DNA of 64,000 nt. Source: Pseudomonas synxantha BG33R (GTDB lineage Bacteria; Pseudomonadota; Gammaproteobacteria; Pseudomonadales; Pseudomonadaceae). The position numbers were made by a program, and so were the translations under genes. The number at the start of each line of letters is the position of its first letter. The first letter of the stretch is position 1. Below are positions 25,637 to 34,470 of this stretch, in pieces. A model generated the notes under the pieces. The model was given only the letters and a program-made list of their open reading frames with translations. It searched no databases and was not told the origin of the DNA. Location of the stretch: positions 2,900,936-2,964,935 of the forward strand of contig NZ_CM001514.1 in the NCBI RefSeq assembly GCF_000263715.2. Direction: 5' to 3'.

Positions 25637-26848
25637 TCAAACCCCCTTGGTCGAAGGCAATAGTATCGTCAGGATGCCCACCAGCGGCAGGAACGAGCAC
25701 AGTTTGTAGACGTATTCGATCCCGTGGTTATCGGCAAGCAACCCCAGCAACGCCGCGCCAATCCCGCTGAAACCGAACATCAGGCCGAAGAATATCCCAG
25801 CGATCATGCCCACGTTGCCCGGCACCAGTTCCTGGGCAAACACCACAATGGCCGAGAACGCCGAGGCGATGATGAAACCGATGACCACGCTGAGTACGGC
25901 GGTCCAGAACAGGTCGACGTAGGGCAGGGCGAGGGTGAACGGGGCGGCGCCGAGGATCGAGAACCAGATGACTTTCTTGCGGCCGATCTTGTCGCCGATC
26001 GGGCCCCCGGCGAAGGTGCCGACCGCCACCGCGCCAAGGAACAGGAACAGGTACATCTGGGAGCTGGCCACCGACAGCTGGAATTTTTCAATCAGGTAAA
26101 AGGTGAAGTAGCTGGTCAGGCTGGTCATGTACCAATACTTGGAGAACACCAGCACGGCCAGAACCACCAGGGCGAAAGTCACGCGGCCTTTGGACAAGCC
26201 ATGGGTCGCCTGGCTGCCCTGCTTGAGCTTGAACAGGTTGAGATGGTGACGGTACCAGCGGCTCAAGCCATACAGCACCAGGATCGCGAACACCGCAAAC
26301 AGGCCGAACCAGGCGATATGGGTTTGGCCGTAGGGAATGATGATCGCCGCCGCCAGCAAAGGGCCGAACGCGCTGCCGGTGTTGCCGCCGACCTGGAAGG
26401 TCGACTGCGCCAGGCCATAGCGCCCACCGGACGCCAGGCGTGCGACCCGCGAGGTTTCCGGGTGGAAGGTCGACGAGCCGACACCCACCAGCCCCGCCGC
26501 GAGCAGAATCGCCGGGAAGTTGCCGACAAACGCCAGCATCAAAATACCGATCAAGGTGCACACCATGCCCGCCGGCAGCAGCCAGGGCTTGGGGTGGCGG
26601 TCGGTGTGGTAGCCGATCCACGGTTGCAGCAGGGAGGCGGTCAACTGGAAGGTCAGGGTGATCAGGCCGACCTGGGTGAAGCTCAGGCCGTAGTTGGCCT
26701 TGAGCATCGGGTAGATCGACGGCAGCACGGCCTGGATCAGGTCATTGATCATATGCGCCAGGGCGCAGGCGCCGAGGACGCGCATGACCAGAGGGCTTAC
26801 CTGGGGTGTCGTGGTGGCAGCGGCGGGTGTCGCGGTGAGGCTCGACAT
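25637..26848 (-). CDS. fsr: MFS efflux transporter, Fsr (fosmidomycin-resistance) type
   Basis: A 403-residue 12-helix major facilitator protein. It matches E. coli Fsr in memory along much of its length: LAHMINDLIQAVLPSIYP, TLTFQLTASLLQPWIGYHTD, GVGSSTFHPETSRVARLASG and FQVGGNTGSAFGPLLAA. A cytoplasmic central loop (about 195-220) precedes the second six helices, with GGPIGDKIGRKKVIW between helices. Fsr exports fosmidomycin and similar compounds when overproduced; the native substrate is unclear. It is divergent from an AraC regulator at 26945, which probably controls it. Confidence 0.88.
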   Translation of the reverse strand: MSSLTATPAAATTTPQVSPLVMRVLGACALAHMINDLIQAVLPSIYPMLKANYGLSFTQVGLITLTFQLTASLLQPWIGYHTDRHPKPWLLPAGMVCTLIGILMLAFVGNFPAILLAAGLVGVGSSTFHPETSRVARLASGGRYGLAQSTFQVGGNTGSAFGPLLAAAIIIPYGQTHIAWFGLFAVFAILVLYGLSRWYRHHLNLFKLKQGSQATHGLSKGRVTFALVVLAVLVFSKYWYMTSLTSYFTFYLIEKFQLSVASSQMYLFLFLGAVAVGTFAGGPIGDKIGRKKVIWFSILGAAPFTLALPYVDLFWTAVLSVVIGFIIASAFSAIVVFAQELVPGNVGMIAGIFFGLMFGFSGIGAALLGLLADNHGIEYVYKLCSFLPLVGILTILLPSTKGV

Positions 26849-26944
26849 GCGGGCATTCCATACAAGGCAGCGAACAGGGGCAGACAGTACTTTAGCTGGC
26901 AGCCATTTCTAATTGTTTCGAAAGCTATGCTAAATTCGAAGAAA

Positions 26945-27766
26945 ATGCCTGTCTCGCGAAATTCGGGCATAAACCATCGCAAAAAGGGCGAAACAATCAA
27001 ATCCCTCGACAAATTTCTCCAAGAGATCGATGAAGGTGATTGGGCCGTCATCAGCTCGGCCACCGATTATCCGGAAAACTGGGTGATCCCGGAACACAGC
27101 CACAACAAGCATCAACTGCTCTATGCCATTGGCGGGGTGATGGTGGTGTATTCGGCGCTGAATCAATGGACGGTGCCACCCAACCGTGGCTTCTGGATGC
27201 CGTGCGGGCAAGTCCATTCGCTGCGATGCGTGGGCACGTTGAAGATGCGCAGCGTGTTCGTGCGCCCGGACAGCTTCCCGAACCTGCCAGCCGAGCCGAA
27301 GACGGTGACGGTTTCGCCGCTGTTGAGTGAACTGATCAAGGCCTCGGTCAGCCTGAAGCCGCCGTATGCCGAGGACTCACGCGATACCAGGATCATGCAC
27401 CTGATCCTCGACGAACTGGCGATCCTGCCGGACTTGCCGCTGTCCCTGCCGCAGCCTGCCGACTCGCGCCTCAGCCAGATTTGCCTGGCGTTGCAGGACG
27501 AACCGGGGGATGCCTCCACCGTCGCCGATTGGAGCGCGCGCCTGGGGCTGGATCAAACCACCATTCAGCGCCTGTTTCGCAAGGAAACCGGCATGACCTT
27601 CGGCCAATGGCGCCAGCAGGCACGGTTGCTATTGGCGCTGGAGCGCATTGCGGTAGGGCAGAAGATTATCGATGTGGCATTTGAACTGGGTTACGAAAGC
27701 CCCAGCGCCTTTACCAGCATGTTCAAGAAACAGTTTGGCAAGACGCCGAGTCATTTTTTCAGGTAG
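26945..27766 (+). CDS. AraC-family regulator with cupin sensor domain
   Basis: A 273-residue regulator. An N-terminal cupin (about 30-120) contains PEHSHNKHQLLYAIGGVMVV and PPNRGFWMPCGQVHSLRC. The C-terminal double HTH has LGLDQTTIQRLFRKETGMTFG and VAFELGYESPSAFTSMFKK, followed by FGKTPSHFFR. ATG at 26945 or 26927 (six codons earlier) may be the start; neither has a strong ribosome site. The frame runs open upstream to 25724, but that part is antisense to the Fsr gene and is not coding. It is divergent from fsr, and its 3' end overlaps the convergent NepI-type gene by eight bases. Confidence 0.86.
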   Translation: MPVSRNSGINHRKKGETIKSLDKFLQEIDEGDWAVISSATDYPENWVIPEHSHNKHQLLYAIGGVMVVYSALNQWTVPPNRGFWMPCGQVHSLRCVGTLKMRSVFVRPDSFPNLPAEPKTVTVSPLLSELIKASVSLKPPYAEDSRDTRIMHLILDELAILPDLPLSLPQPADSRLSQICLALQDEPGDASTVADWSARLGLDQTTIQRLFRKETGMTFGQWRQQARLLLALERIAVGQKIIDVAFELGYESPSAFTSMFKKQFGKTPSHFFR

Positions 27767-28946
27767 CACCGCTGATAACACCAGCTTGCGCAGCACGGCG
27801 TGACGCCAGGCAGGCGAGCAGGGTGGCGACTACCAGCAAGCCGGCACTGAGTTCAAAGGTGGCCTGGTAGCCGCTCAGGTCGAACGCCACGCCGCCGACG
27901 GTGGCGCCGGCAGCAATCGCCAGTTGGATGATCGCCACCATCAATCCGCCGCCGGCTTCGGCGTCATCGGGCAAGGTCTGCGCCAGCCACGTCCACCAGC
28001 CCACAGGTGCGGCGGTTGCCACCAGGCCCCAACTGCCGAGCAATAGCGTGGTTACGATCGTTGAGTTGCCCCATTCCACCAGCGCAAGTGCGAGGCCTGC
28101 CATGATCAGCGGGATGGCAATCAGTGTCGGGTACAGGTTGTGCTTGAGGAAGCGTTCAATCAAAAACGTACCGGCCAGGCCTGCCAGGCCAAGCACCAAC
28201 AGCATCAACGACAGCGTAGACACCTCAACCCGCGTGACGCTTTCCAGAAACGGGCGCAGGTAGGTGAACAACATGAACTGGCCCATGAAGAACACGCTGA
28301 CGGCGAACATGCCCAAGGCCACCTTGGGGTTTTTCATCAGGCGCAAGGCATTGGCGGTTTTCGCCTCACCCTGGTTTTTCAGCGCGGGCAGGCTGGCGAG
28401 CAGCCATAGCAGTGCAACGACCGCGACCGGCACCACGCAGAAGAACGCACCGCGCCAGCCGATGATCCCGCCGAGAAAGCTGCCCAGCGGCGCAGCGATC
28501 ACCGTTGCCAGCGCGTTGCCGCCGTTGACGATGGCAAGGGCCCGCGGTATCTGTGCTTGCGGCACCAGGCGCATCGCCGTGGCCGCCGACAATGACCAGA
28601 AGCCACCAATCGCCACGCCAATCAAGGCTCGGCCGAGCATGAACACCAGGTAATTGGGCGCGAACGCTACCACGGTGCCGGAGATAATCATCAGCAGCGT
28701 CAGCGCCATCAACAGGCGCTTGCGGTCCACCCGTGTAGCGATCGAGGCGATCACCAGGCTGGTGAGCAGGGCAAACACCCCGGACACGGAAATGCCCTGG
28801 CCAGCCTGGCCTTCGGTGATGTGCAGGTCGGCGGCCAGCGGTGTCAGCAGGCTGACGGGCATGAATTCGGAGGCGACCAGGGCGAACGCGGCGAGCGACA
28901 TCGCCAGCACCGCGCCCCAACTGCTTTTGGTAGGTGTATCAGACAT
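27759..28946 (-). CDS. MFS efflux transporter, NepI/DHA1 type (purine ribonucleoside-like)
   Basis: A 395-residue 12-helix major facilitator. Similar to E. coli NepI: FALVASEFMPVSLLTPLAADL, then GQGISVSGVFALLTSLVIAS, VDRKRLLMALTLLMIISG, GVAIGGFWSLSAATAMRLVP and TVIAAPLGSFLGGIIGWRGAFF. NepI exports purine ribonucleosides and 6-mercaptopurine derivatives; here the substrate is a guess. The frame continues to 29621 upstream, but the ATG at 28946 begins the family's N-terminus; the upstream part overlaps the next regulator and its promoter. It is convergent with the preceding AraC gene and divergent from the AraC gene at 29115. Confidence 0.87.
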   Translation of the reverse strand: MSDTPTKSSWGAVLAMSLAAFALVASEFMPVSLLTPLAADLHITEGQAGQGISVSGVFALLTSLVIASIATRVDRKRLLMALTLLMIISGTVVAFAPNYLVFMLGRALIGVAIGGFWSLSAATAMRLVPQAQIPRALAIVNGGNALATVIAAPLGSFLGGIIGWRGAFFCVVPVAVVALLWLLASLPALKNQGEAKTANALRLMKNPKVALGMFAVSVFFMGQFMLFTYLRPFLESVTRVEVSTLSLMLLVLGLAGLAGTFLIERFLKHNLYPTLIAIPLIMAGLALALVEWGNSTIVTTLLLGSWGLVATAAPVGWWTWLAQTLPDDAEAGGGLMVAIIQLAIAAGATVGGVAFDLSGYQATFELSAGLLVVATLLACLASRRAAQAGVISGAT

Positions 28947-29114
28947 GGCGTAAACCCGTTGATGCGTAATGGCCTGCGCATTTTCCGGATCAAACCCCAG
29001 GTCCCATAGTTCGATTCGCCGGATTACTTGCCTGATCCTCTGAGTCTCGCGGTATACCGGGGACTCGCGAGCCGTGCGGGAGTAAAGTTGCGCAAAGAGG
29101 CAAAAGAGTCCGTT

Positions 29115-30035
29115 ATGAGCATCCACCCTGCATCCCTGCAAACCCTCGCGCACTCCATCGAGTCGCGCACCCCGTCGCCCGGCGATTACCCCATGCCGAT
29201 TCCCGGGCTGGCGTTCTATCGGCGTGAACAACCGGCCGCGCCTGTGGTGTGCATGGTCGAACCGTGCATCGTGCTGGTGGTGCAGGGCCAGAAGCAATTG
29301 TGGGCCGGTGGTGAGGGTTACCCCTACGACAGCTCGCGCTTTCTGGTGACGTCGCTGGACATTCCGGCCAACTCGGAGGTACTGGTCGCCAGCCCCGAGC
29401 AACCTTGCCTGGGGCTGACGTTCAAACTGGACTTGCGCATGTTGGCCGAGCTGATTGCCCAAGGTGATCTGCCGCCAACCCGAGAGCGTGCGGTGCTGAA
29501 AGGCGTGGGTATCGGTACGGTCACCGACGGTATGCTCAGCGCATTCGCTCGTCTGGTCGCGTTGCTTGAGGAGCCTGAAGCGATCCCGGTGCTCGCGCCG
29601 TTGATCCAGCGTGAGATTCATTACCGCCTATTGAAAAGCGACCAGGCCGGCCGCCTGCGCCAGATCTGTTCGGTGGACGGGCAGGGTTATCGGATTGCCA
29701 AGGCTATCGATTGGTTGAAATTGAATTTCGATGCGGCGCTACGCGTGGAAGAATTGGCAGCGCGGGTGCAGATGAGCGCAGCGACCTTTCACCATCATTT
29801 CCGCCAACTGACGGCGATGAGCCCGTTGCAGTATCAGAAATGGCTGCGCTTGAATGAGGCGCGGCGCTTGATGTTGAACGAGCACCAGGACGTGTCCAGC
29901 GCAGCGTTCAAAGTGGGCTATGAGAGCCCGTCGCAGTTCAGTCGTGAGTACAGTCGCTTGTTTGGCGTGCCACCCAAGCGCGACATGGTCGCGCTGCGGG
30001 GCAGGGCGGGGGTTACTGATCCGGGGCCAGGTTAG
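29115..30035 (+). CDS. AraC-family regulator (AraC_N type)
   Basis: A 306-residue regulator with the AraC_N (PF06719-type) sensor domain, including PMPIPGLAFYRREQPAAPVV and CMVEPCIVLVVQGQKQLW. The C-terminal HTH has LRVEELAARVQMSAATFHHHF and ARRLMLNEHQDVSSAAFKVG then YESPSQFSREYSRLFG. The ATG at 29115 fits family members; the longer frame from 29028 adds no conserved sequence. It is divergent from the NepI-type exporter at 28946, the usual partnership of this regulator type. Its 3' end overlaps the convergent GAF gene by 23 bases. Confidence 0.88.
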   Translation: MSIHPASLQTLAHSIESRTPSPGDYPMPIPGLAFYRREQPAAPVVCMVEPCIVLVVQGQKQLWAGGEGYPYDSSRFLVTSLDIPANSEVLVASPEQPCLGLTFKLDLRMLAELIAQGDLPPTRERAVLKGVGIGTVTDGMLSAFARLVALLEEPEAIPVLAPLIQREIHYRLLKSDQAGRLRQICSVDGQGYRIAKAIDWLKLNFDAALRVEELAARVQMSAATFHHHFRQLTAMSPLQYQKWLRLNEARRLMLNEHQDVSSAAFKVGYESPSQFSREYSRLFGVPPKRDMVALRGRAGVTDPGPG

Positions 30036-30516
30036 CGTAGAAAATGCAGCCGATCAGCCGCGCAAACAGGCTCAGGGTTTCGGGCAGGTTGGGGTCATCG
30101 AACAGCATTGCCCGTGAGTCCAGCGCACACAGCGCGCCAAACAGGCGCCCGTCGGGCAGAAAGATCGGTGCACCGGCATAGCTTTCGATGGCGTATTGCT
30201 TGACCACCGGGCGCGAGGCAAAGCGACCGTTATGGCTGATCTGCGGGATGAACAGGGCTTGAGGGTCGATGCAGAACTCACTGCACAGGGTGGTTTCCAG
30301 GTCGAGTACGTCGTCGACATGGATGCCCATTTGCAGAGGGTCGTAGGCCGAACACACTACCCATTCATGGTCGGTGAACTTGGCGATGCCGGCGAACCTC
30401 ATCCCGGTCAGCCGCGTGACCAGCTTGAGAATGTTGGTGGTGGCTTCGATTTCTGCGATAGCGGCGCGTTCGTCTGCGCTGAGTAGCGATTGTGCGGCGG
30501 TGACGCTTGTAGCCAT
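30013..30516 (-). CDS. GAF-domain protein
   Basis: A 167-residue protein made of one GAF domain. It shows EATTNILKLVTRLTGMRFAGIAKF, ETTLCSEFCIDPQALFIPQ and IESYAGAPIFLPDGRLFGALCALD, the standard order of a GAF sensor. Such stand-alone GAF proteins in pseudomonads bind small ligands or tetrapyrroles; the ligand here is unknown. No output domain is present. The ATG at 30516 follows GGAGCG with good spacing; the frame starts at 30555, 13 codons earlier. It is convergent with the AraC gene (23-base overlap) and lies just downstream of proP on the same strand. Confidence 0.85.
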   Translation of the reverse strand: MATSVTAAQSLLSADERAAIAEIEATTNILKLVTRLTGMRFAGIAKFTDHEWVVCSAYDPLQMGIHVDDVLDLETTLCSEFCIDPQALFIPQISHNGRFASRPVVKQYAIESYAGAPIFLPDGRLFGALCALDSRAMLFDDPNLPETLSLFARLIGCIFYANLAPDQ

Positions 30517-30568
30517 GCTGAACGCTCCAATGGCGTGGTCGCTGGTCGCGACCACGCACAGTCAGGTC

Positions 30569-32071
30569 TTAGTTAATCCGTGGATGCTGCTGTACCAGGT
30601 TTTCACGCTTGGCTTGCAGCGCGGCAATCTCGGCGTCGATGTCTTCGATCTTCTGCTCGATGTTGTCGTGATGCTCCTGCAGCAGTTCTTTGGCTTCTTC
30701 CATGTCGGAAGCCGCCGGGGCCGCGCCGCGCAGTGGCTTGTTGGCGGTTTCTTTCATGGTCAGGCCGGTGACCAGGCCAACCACGGCAAACACCATCAGG
30801 TAGTAGGCGGGCATGTACAGGTCGTTGGTGCTCTCCACCAGCCAGGCGACGACGGTTGGCGTGACGCCGGCGATCAGCACCGATACGTTGAATGCACTGG
30901 CCAGGGCGCTGTAGCGCAAGTGTGTTGGAAACATCGCTGGCAAGGTCGAGGCCATCACGCCGATAAAGAAGTTCAGCACGATCGCCAGGATCAGCAGGCC
31001 GCTGAAGATCAAGCCGGTCTTGCCGCTGGTGATCAGCATGAACGCCGGGATCGACAGGAACAGCAGGCCGATGCTGCCGGCGATGATGAACGGCTTGCGG
31101 CCGATCTTGTCGCTGACAAAGCCAATGAATGGCTGCACGAACAACATGCCGACCATGATCGCGATGATGATCAACACGCCGCTGTTTTCGGCGTAGTGCA
31201 GGTTATGCGACAGGTAGCTGGGCATATAGGTGAGCAGCATGTAGTACGTCACGTTGGTCGCCGCGACGATCCCGATGCAGGTCAACAGGCTGCGCCAGTG
31301 TTTGGTGGCGATTTCCTTGAACGAGACTTTAGGGCCGTGGCTCAGGCCTTCGCGGTCGCCCTGTTCAAGCTTGTCGACGTGCTGCTGGAACGCTGGAGTC
31401 TCTTCCAGTGCGTGGCGCAGGTACAGGCCGATGATGCCCAGGGGCAGGGCAAGGAAGAACGGCAGGCGCCAGCCCCAGGATTCGAATTCCGCTTCGCCGA
31501 GCACGGTGGAGATCAGTACCACCACACCTGCGCCGAGGACGAAACCGGCAATCGAGCCGAAGTCCAGCCAGCTGCCGAGGAAGCCGCGCTTGCGGTCCGG
31601 GGCGTATTCGGCGACGAAGATCGATGCGCCGGTGTACTCGCCGCCTACCGAGAAGCCCTGGGCCATTTTGCACAGCAGCAGCAGGATTGGCGCCCAGATG
31701 CCAATGGAGGCATAGCCGGGAATCAAGCCAATGGCGAAGGTGCTCAGGGACATGATCACGATGGTGGCAGCGAGGACTTTTTGCCGCCCGTACTTATCTC
31801 CCAAGGCACCGAAGAACAGACCGCCCAGTGGGCGAATCAGGAAGGGCACCGAGAAGGTACCCAATGCGGCGATCATTTGTACGCTGGGGGACGCATCGGG
31901 GAAGAACACCTTGCCCAGCACATAGGCGACAAAGCCATACACGCCGAAGTCGAACCATTCCATGGCATTGCCAAGGGCGGCGGCGGTGATCGCCTTGCGC
32001 ATCTTGTTGTCGTCGACAATGGTGATGTCTTTCAAGCCGATGGGTTTGACGCGTTTTTTCCGTAGTTTCAT
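30569..32071 (-). CDS. proP: Osmosensory proline/glycine betaine transporter (ProP)
   Basis: A 500-residue MFS symporter very similar along its length to E. coli ProP, including GNAMEWFDFGVYGFVAYVLG, GDKYGRQKVLAATIVIMSLS, CKMAQGFSVGGEYTGASIF and MASTLPAMFPTHLRYSAL. The C-terminal 60 residues form a coiled coil, with EAKELLQEHHDNIEQKIEDI then EIAALQAKRENLVQQHPRI, the feature that tunes osmotic response in E. coli ProP. It imports proline, betaine and ectoine with protons. The start at 32071 gives MKLRKKRVKP, matching the family. A strong hairpin lies in its leader. The gene appears monocistronic. Confidence 0.95.
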   Translation of the reverse strand: MKLRKKRVKPIGLKDITIVDDNKMRKAITAAALGNAMEWFDFGVYGFVAYVLGKVFFPDASPSVQMIAALGTFSVPFLIRPLGGLFFGALGDKYGRQKVLAATIVIMSLSTFAIGLIPGYASIGIWAPILLLLCKMAQGFSVGGEYTGASIFVAEYAPDRKRGFLGSWLDFGSIAGFVLGAGVVVLISTVLGEAEFESWGWRLPFFLALPLGIIGLYLRHALEETPAFQQHVDKLEQGDREGLSHGPKVSFKEIATKHWRSLLTCIGIVAATNVTYYMLLTYMPSYLSHNLHYAENSGVLIIIAIMVGMLFVQPFIGFVSDKIGRKPFIIAGSIGLLFLSIPAFMLITSGKTGLIFSGLLILAIVLNFFIGVMASTLPAMFPTHLRYSALASAFNVSVLIAGVTPTVVAWLVESTNDLYMPAYYLMVFAVVGLVTGLTMKETANKPLRGAAPAASDMEEAKELLQEHHDNIEQKIEDIDAEIAALQAKRENLVQQHPRIN

Positions 32072-32098
32072 GCGGGCCACTCTAAAGCTGAACGGGGA

Positions 32099-32121
32099 GG
32101 TGCCATCGCTACGATGGCACC
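32099..32121 (-). promoter_or_regulatory. Hairpin in the proP leader
   Basis: GGTGCCATCG-CTA-CGATGGCACC is a perfect ten-base-pair stem with a three-base loop, about 30 bases upstream of the proP start codon. It has no following U-run in either direction. It could be an RNA leader structure affecting proP translation or an operator. No more can be said from sequence. Confidence 0.4.
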
Positions 32122-32249
32122 GCTCTGTCAGTTCAGATACAAGTGGACACGAAAAAATTCACCGCATCGGGTGTTTTTTCTCGCATTAGCGAAAATATCG
32201 TGTGAGTGCCCTCGCGGCGGCGTGCAAATCCACGCCTCAACCAAATTTA

Positions 32250-32281
32250 AATGTGGGAGGGGGCAAGCCCCCTCCCACATT
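32250..32281. repeat. Compact REP palindrome
   Basis: A perfect palindrome with arms AATGTGGGAGGGGGC and GCCCCCTCCCACATT, only a few bases apart. It is a REP doublet with its internal spacer deleted. It lies in the gap 32072-32391 between the divergent proP and acetyltransferase genes. Confidence 0.8.
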
Positions 32282-32391
32282 GGGTCGTCGCTGCTTTGAG
32301 CATTTCGTTCGCTTAACTGACTGCGGCGACGATAGCGATATTGGCTAAACTCGGTTCGAAGGTTCATGCCCCAAACAGGGACGTCATTTGT

Positions 32392-32922
32392 ATGCCTAAC
32401 CTCCATTCACGCCTCATCTACCGCCAACCACGACTGGCAGATGTCCAGCGGTTGTTTGCGATCTTCGGTGATCCGCAGACCAATCTGTTCAACCCGGCCG
32501 GGCCCATGCCCGATCTTGCGACGGCTCAACGCTTGTTGGCTCACTGGATGGAGCAATGGGCCAATCACGGCTACGGCTGGTGGGCGATTGCCCGTAAAGA
32601 AGCGCCCGAACACATCATCGGGTTTGGCGGCATTGCACCGCTTAACTATCTGACCCAACGACGCATCAACCTCGGTTACCGCTTTGCCGTCGAAGCCTGG
32701 GGGCAGGGCTACGCCACCGAAGTGGGCCGTGACGCGTTGGAGCTGGCTTTTGTAACCTTGGGTTTGCCGGAGGTTTTCGGCCTGGTACGGCCCGATCATG
32801 CTGCGTCGATCCGCGTACTGGAGAAGATTGGCATGCAGCCCTTCGGCCTGCTGGACGACGTACCTGGCCAGGCACCCAGTCTGGTGTTGCGGGTTTGTCA
32901 TCCTACAACTGCTAACGCCTGA
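32392..32922 (+). CDS. GNAT-family N-acetyltransferase (RimJ-type)
   Basis: A 176-residue acetyltransferase of the GNAT_3/RimJ group. The N-terminus is SRLIYRQPRLADVQRLFAIFGDP. The acetyl-CoA-binding region has LGYRFAVEAWGQGYATEVGR (Q/RxxGxG/A-like loop) then LELAFVTLGLPEVFGLVRPDH and SIRVLEKIGMQPFG, all typical. It probably acetylates a protein or antibiotic-like amine; substrate unknown. The ATG at 32392 is the natural start; an upstream in-frame ATG at 32341 has no support. It stands alone between proP and the MFS gene. Confidence 0.86.
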   Translation: MPNLHSRLIYRQPRLADVQRLFAIFGDPQTNLFNPAGPMPDLATAQRLLAHWMEQWANHGYGWWAIARKEAPEHIIGFGGIAPLNYLTQRRINLGYRFAVEAWGQGYATEVGRDALELAFVTLGLPEVFGLVRPDHAASIRVLEKIGMQPFGLLDDVPGQAPSLVLRVCHPTTANA

Positions 32923-33005
32923 CATTTTTCATACGTACGTAATTCCTCGATAAACGGCGCTTGTTCAGATTGACACTGCGCAGGCGTCCCGATATAAAAG
33001 CCATA

Positions 33006-33030
33006 GTTGTACGACGACATATGACGTTAC
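33006..33030 (+). promoter_or_regulatory. Operator-like site upstream of the hexuronate-type transporter
   Basis: GTTGTACGACGACATA at 33006-33021 is identical over 16 bases to the minus strand of 16116-16101 before the NTF2-like gene. It is followed by ATGACGTTAC, a loose inverted counterpart. It lies 45 bases before the start of the MFS gene. Form and position suggest a repressor site, possibly for a GntR-type regulator (inference). Confidence 0.45.
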
Positions 33031-33066
33031 ATGTGTCCTACCTAACAAAAATAAAAAAGTGATGCC

Positions 33067-34470
33067 ATGAATCTGAACGAGCCCATCAGTGCCTATCGTG
33101 TCGGCCAGGCGGTCGGCAGCTATCGCTGGACGATCTGCGCGATGCTGTTTTTCGCGACCACGGTCAACTACCTCGACCGTCAGGTGCTGAGCCTGTTGGC
33201 GCCGCAACTCTCGACACAATTTGGCTGGAGCAACACCGATTACGCCAACATTGCCGCGGTGTTCCAGTTCGTCTACGCGATTTCCATGCTGTTTGCCGGG
33301 CGGTTTGTCGACAAGATCGGTACCAAGGCCGCGTATGTGGTGGCGATCGGCATTTGGTCCACTGGGGCGATCATGCATGCGTTTTCGGTGCCGATGGGCG
33401 AGGGCATTGCGGCGGTCAGCAGCGCTGTCGGCCTGGCGGTGATTCCGGTGTCGATTGCCGGGTTCATGCTGTCGCGTGCCGTGTTGGCGATCGGCGAAGC
33501 GGGTAATTTCCCTATCGCGATCAAGGCCACCGCTGAATATTTTCCCAAGAAGGAACGCTCACTGGCCACCGGCATCTTCAACTCCGGTGCCAACGTCGGC
33601 GCGATCCTGGCGCCGATCTGCGTGCCGTTGATCGCAGGCTGGTGGGGTTGGGAGGCGGCATTTATAGTCATTGGCATGTTGGGGTTTGTGTGGGTGGCAG
33701 TCTGGGCCGCCGTGTACGAAAAACCGGAACAGCAAAAACGACTGTCCGCTGAAGAACTGGCCTACATCCGCAGCGATCAGACCGTACAGCCTTTCACTCC
33801 GGAGCCTACGGGCGCCAACGCAAAGAAAGTCTCCTGGTTCAAACTGCTGACTTACCGCCAGACGTGGGCGTTCGCATTCGGCAAGTTCATGACTGACGGT
33901 GTGTGGTGGTTTTTCCTGTTCTGGCTGCCCACCTACCTGTCGGCGCAGTACGGCATGAAAGGCGCCGATATCGTCATGCCGCTGGCGGTGCTGTACAGCA
34001 TGACCATGGTCGGCAGCATCGGTGGCGGCTGGTTCCCGAGCTACTTCATGGCGCGCGGCGATGCACCCTATGACGGGCGTATGAAAGCCATGCTGGTGAT
34101 TGCGCTGTTCCCGCTGGTGGTGTTGCTGGCACAGCCCCTGGGTTACCTGAGCTTCTGGGTACCGGTGCTGCTGATTGGCGTGGGCGCCTCGGCGCACCAG
34201 GCGTGGTCGTGCAATATCTTCACCACCGTGTCCGATATGTTCCCGCAGAAAACCGTGGCCTCGGTGGTCGGCATTGGTGGCATGGCCGGGGGCCTGGGCG
34301 GCGTGGTCATGACCAAGATCGGCGGTTGGGTGTTCGACTACTACAAGTCTGTCAACGACATCCACACCGGCTACATGATCATGTTTGCCATCTGCGCCCT
34401 GGCCTACCTGGTGGCCTGGAGCGTGATGAAGGCATTGGTGCCCCGTCACAAGGAAATTACTGATCTTTAG
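33067..34470 (+). CDS. MFS transporter of the hexuronate/galactonate (ACS) family
   Basis: A 467-residue, 12-helix transporter of the anion:cation symporter family (ExuT/DgoT/GudP type). It has FFATTVNYLDRQVLSLLAPQ, GRFVDKIGTKAAYVVAIGIW, AIGEAGNFPIAIKATAEYFP and KKERSLATGIFNSGANVGAI, all diagnostic of that family. It most likely imports a sugar acid such as galacturonate, glucuronate or galactonate. No sugar-acid catabolic enzyme lies beside it, so the specific substrate is open. The start is preceded by AAAAAGTG. It is convergent with the downstream hydrolase gene, with a 14-base overlap of the two ends. Confidence 0.9.
   Translation: MNLNEPISAYRVGQAVGSYRWTICAMLFFATTVNYLDRQVLSLLAPQLSTQFGWSNTDYANIAAVFQFVYAISMLFAGRFVDKIGTKAAYVVAIGIWSTGAIMHAFSVPMGEGIAAVSSAVGLAVIPVSIAGFMLSRAVLAIGEAGNFPIAIKATAEYFPKKERSLATGIFNSGANVGAILAPICVPLIAGWWGWEAAFIVIGMLGFVWVAVWAAVYEKPEQQKRLSAEELAYIRSDQTVQPFTPEPTGANAKKVSWFKLLTYRQTWAFAFGKFMTDGVWWFFLFWLPTYLSAQYGMKGADIVMPLAVLYSMTMVGSIGGGWFPSYFMARGDAPYDGRMKAMLVIALFPLVVLLAQPLGYLSFWVPVLLIGVGASAHQAWSCNIFTTVSDMFPQKTVASVVGIGGMAGGLGGVVMTKIGGWVFDYYKSVNDIHTGYMIMFAICALAYLVAWSVMKALVPRHKEITDL

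Noticed and set aside
25724..26944. Upstream extension of the AraC frame to 25724 (680 residues in total)
   Set aside because: The first 400 codons are antisense to the Fsr gene and show the residue bias of a shadow frame (many Arg, Gly, Gln, His). Only the part from about 26927/26945 is AraC-like.
28947..29621. Upstream extension of the NepI-type frame to 29621
   Set aside because: It is antisense to the AraC gene at 29115 and has no conserved sequence before the ATG at 28946.
30374..32065. Long plus-strand frame of 563 codons antisense to proP
   Set aside because: Shadow of the proP gene, which matches E. coli ProP throughout. High GC leaves long open antisense frames across the window.
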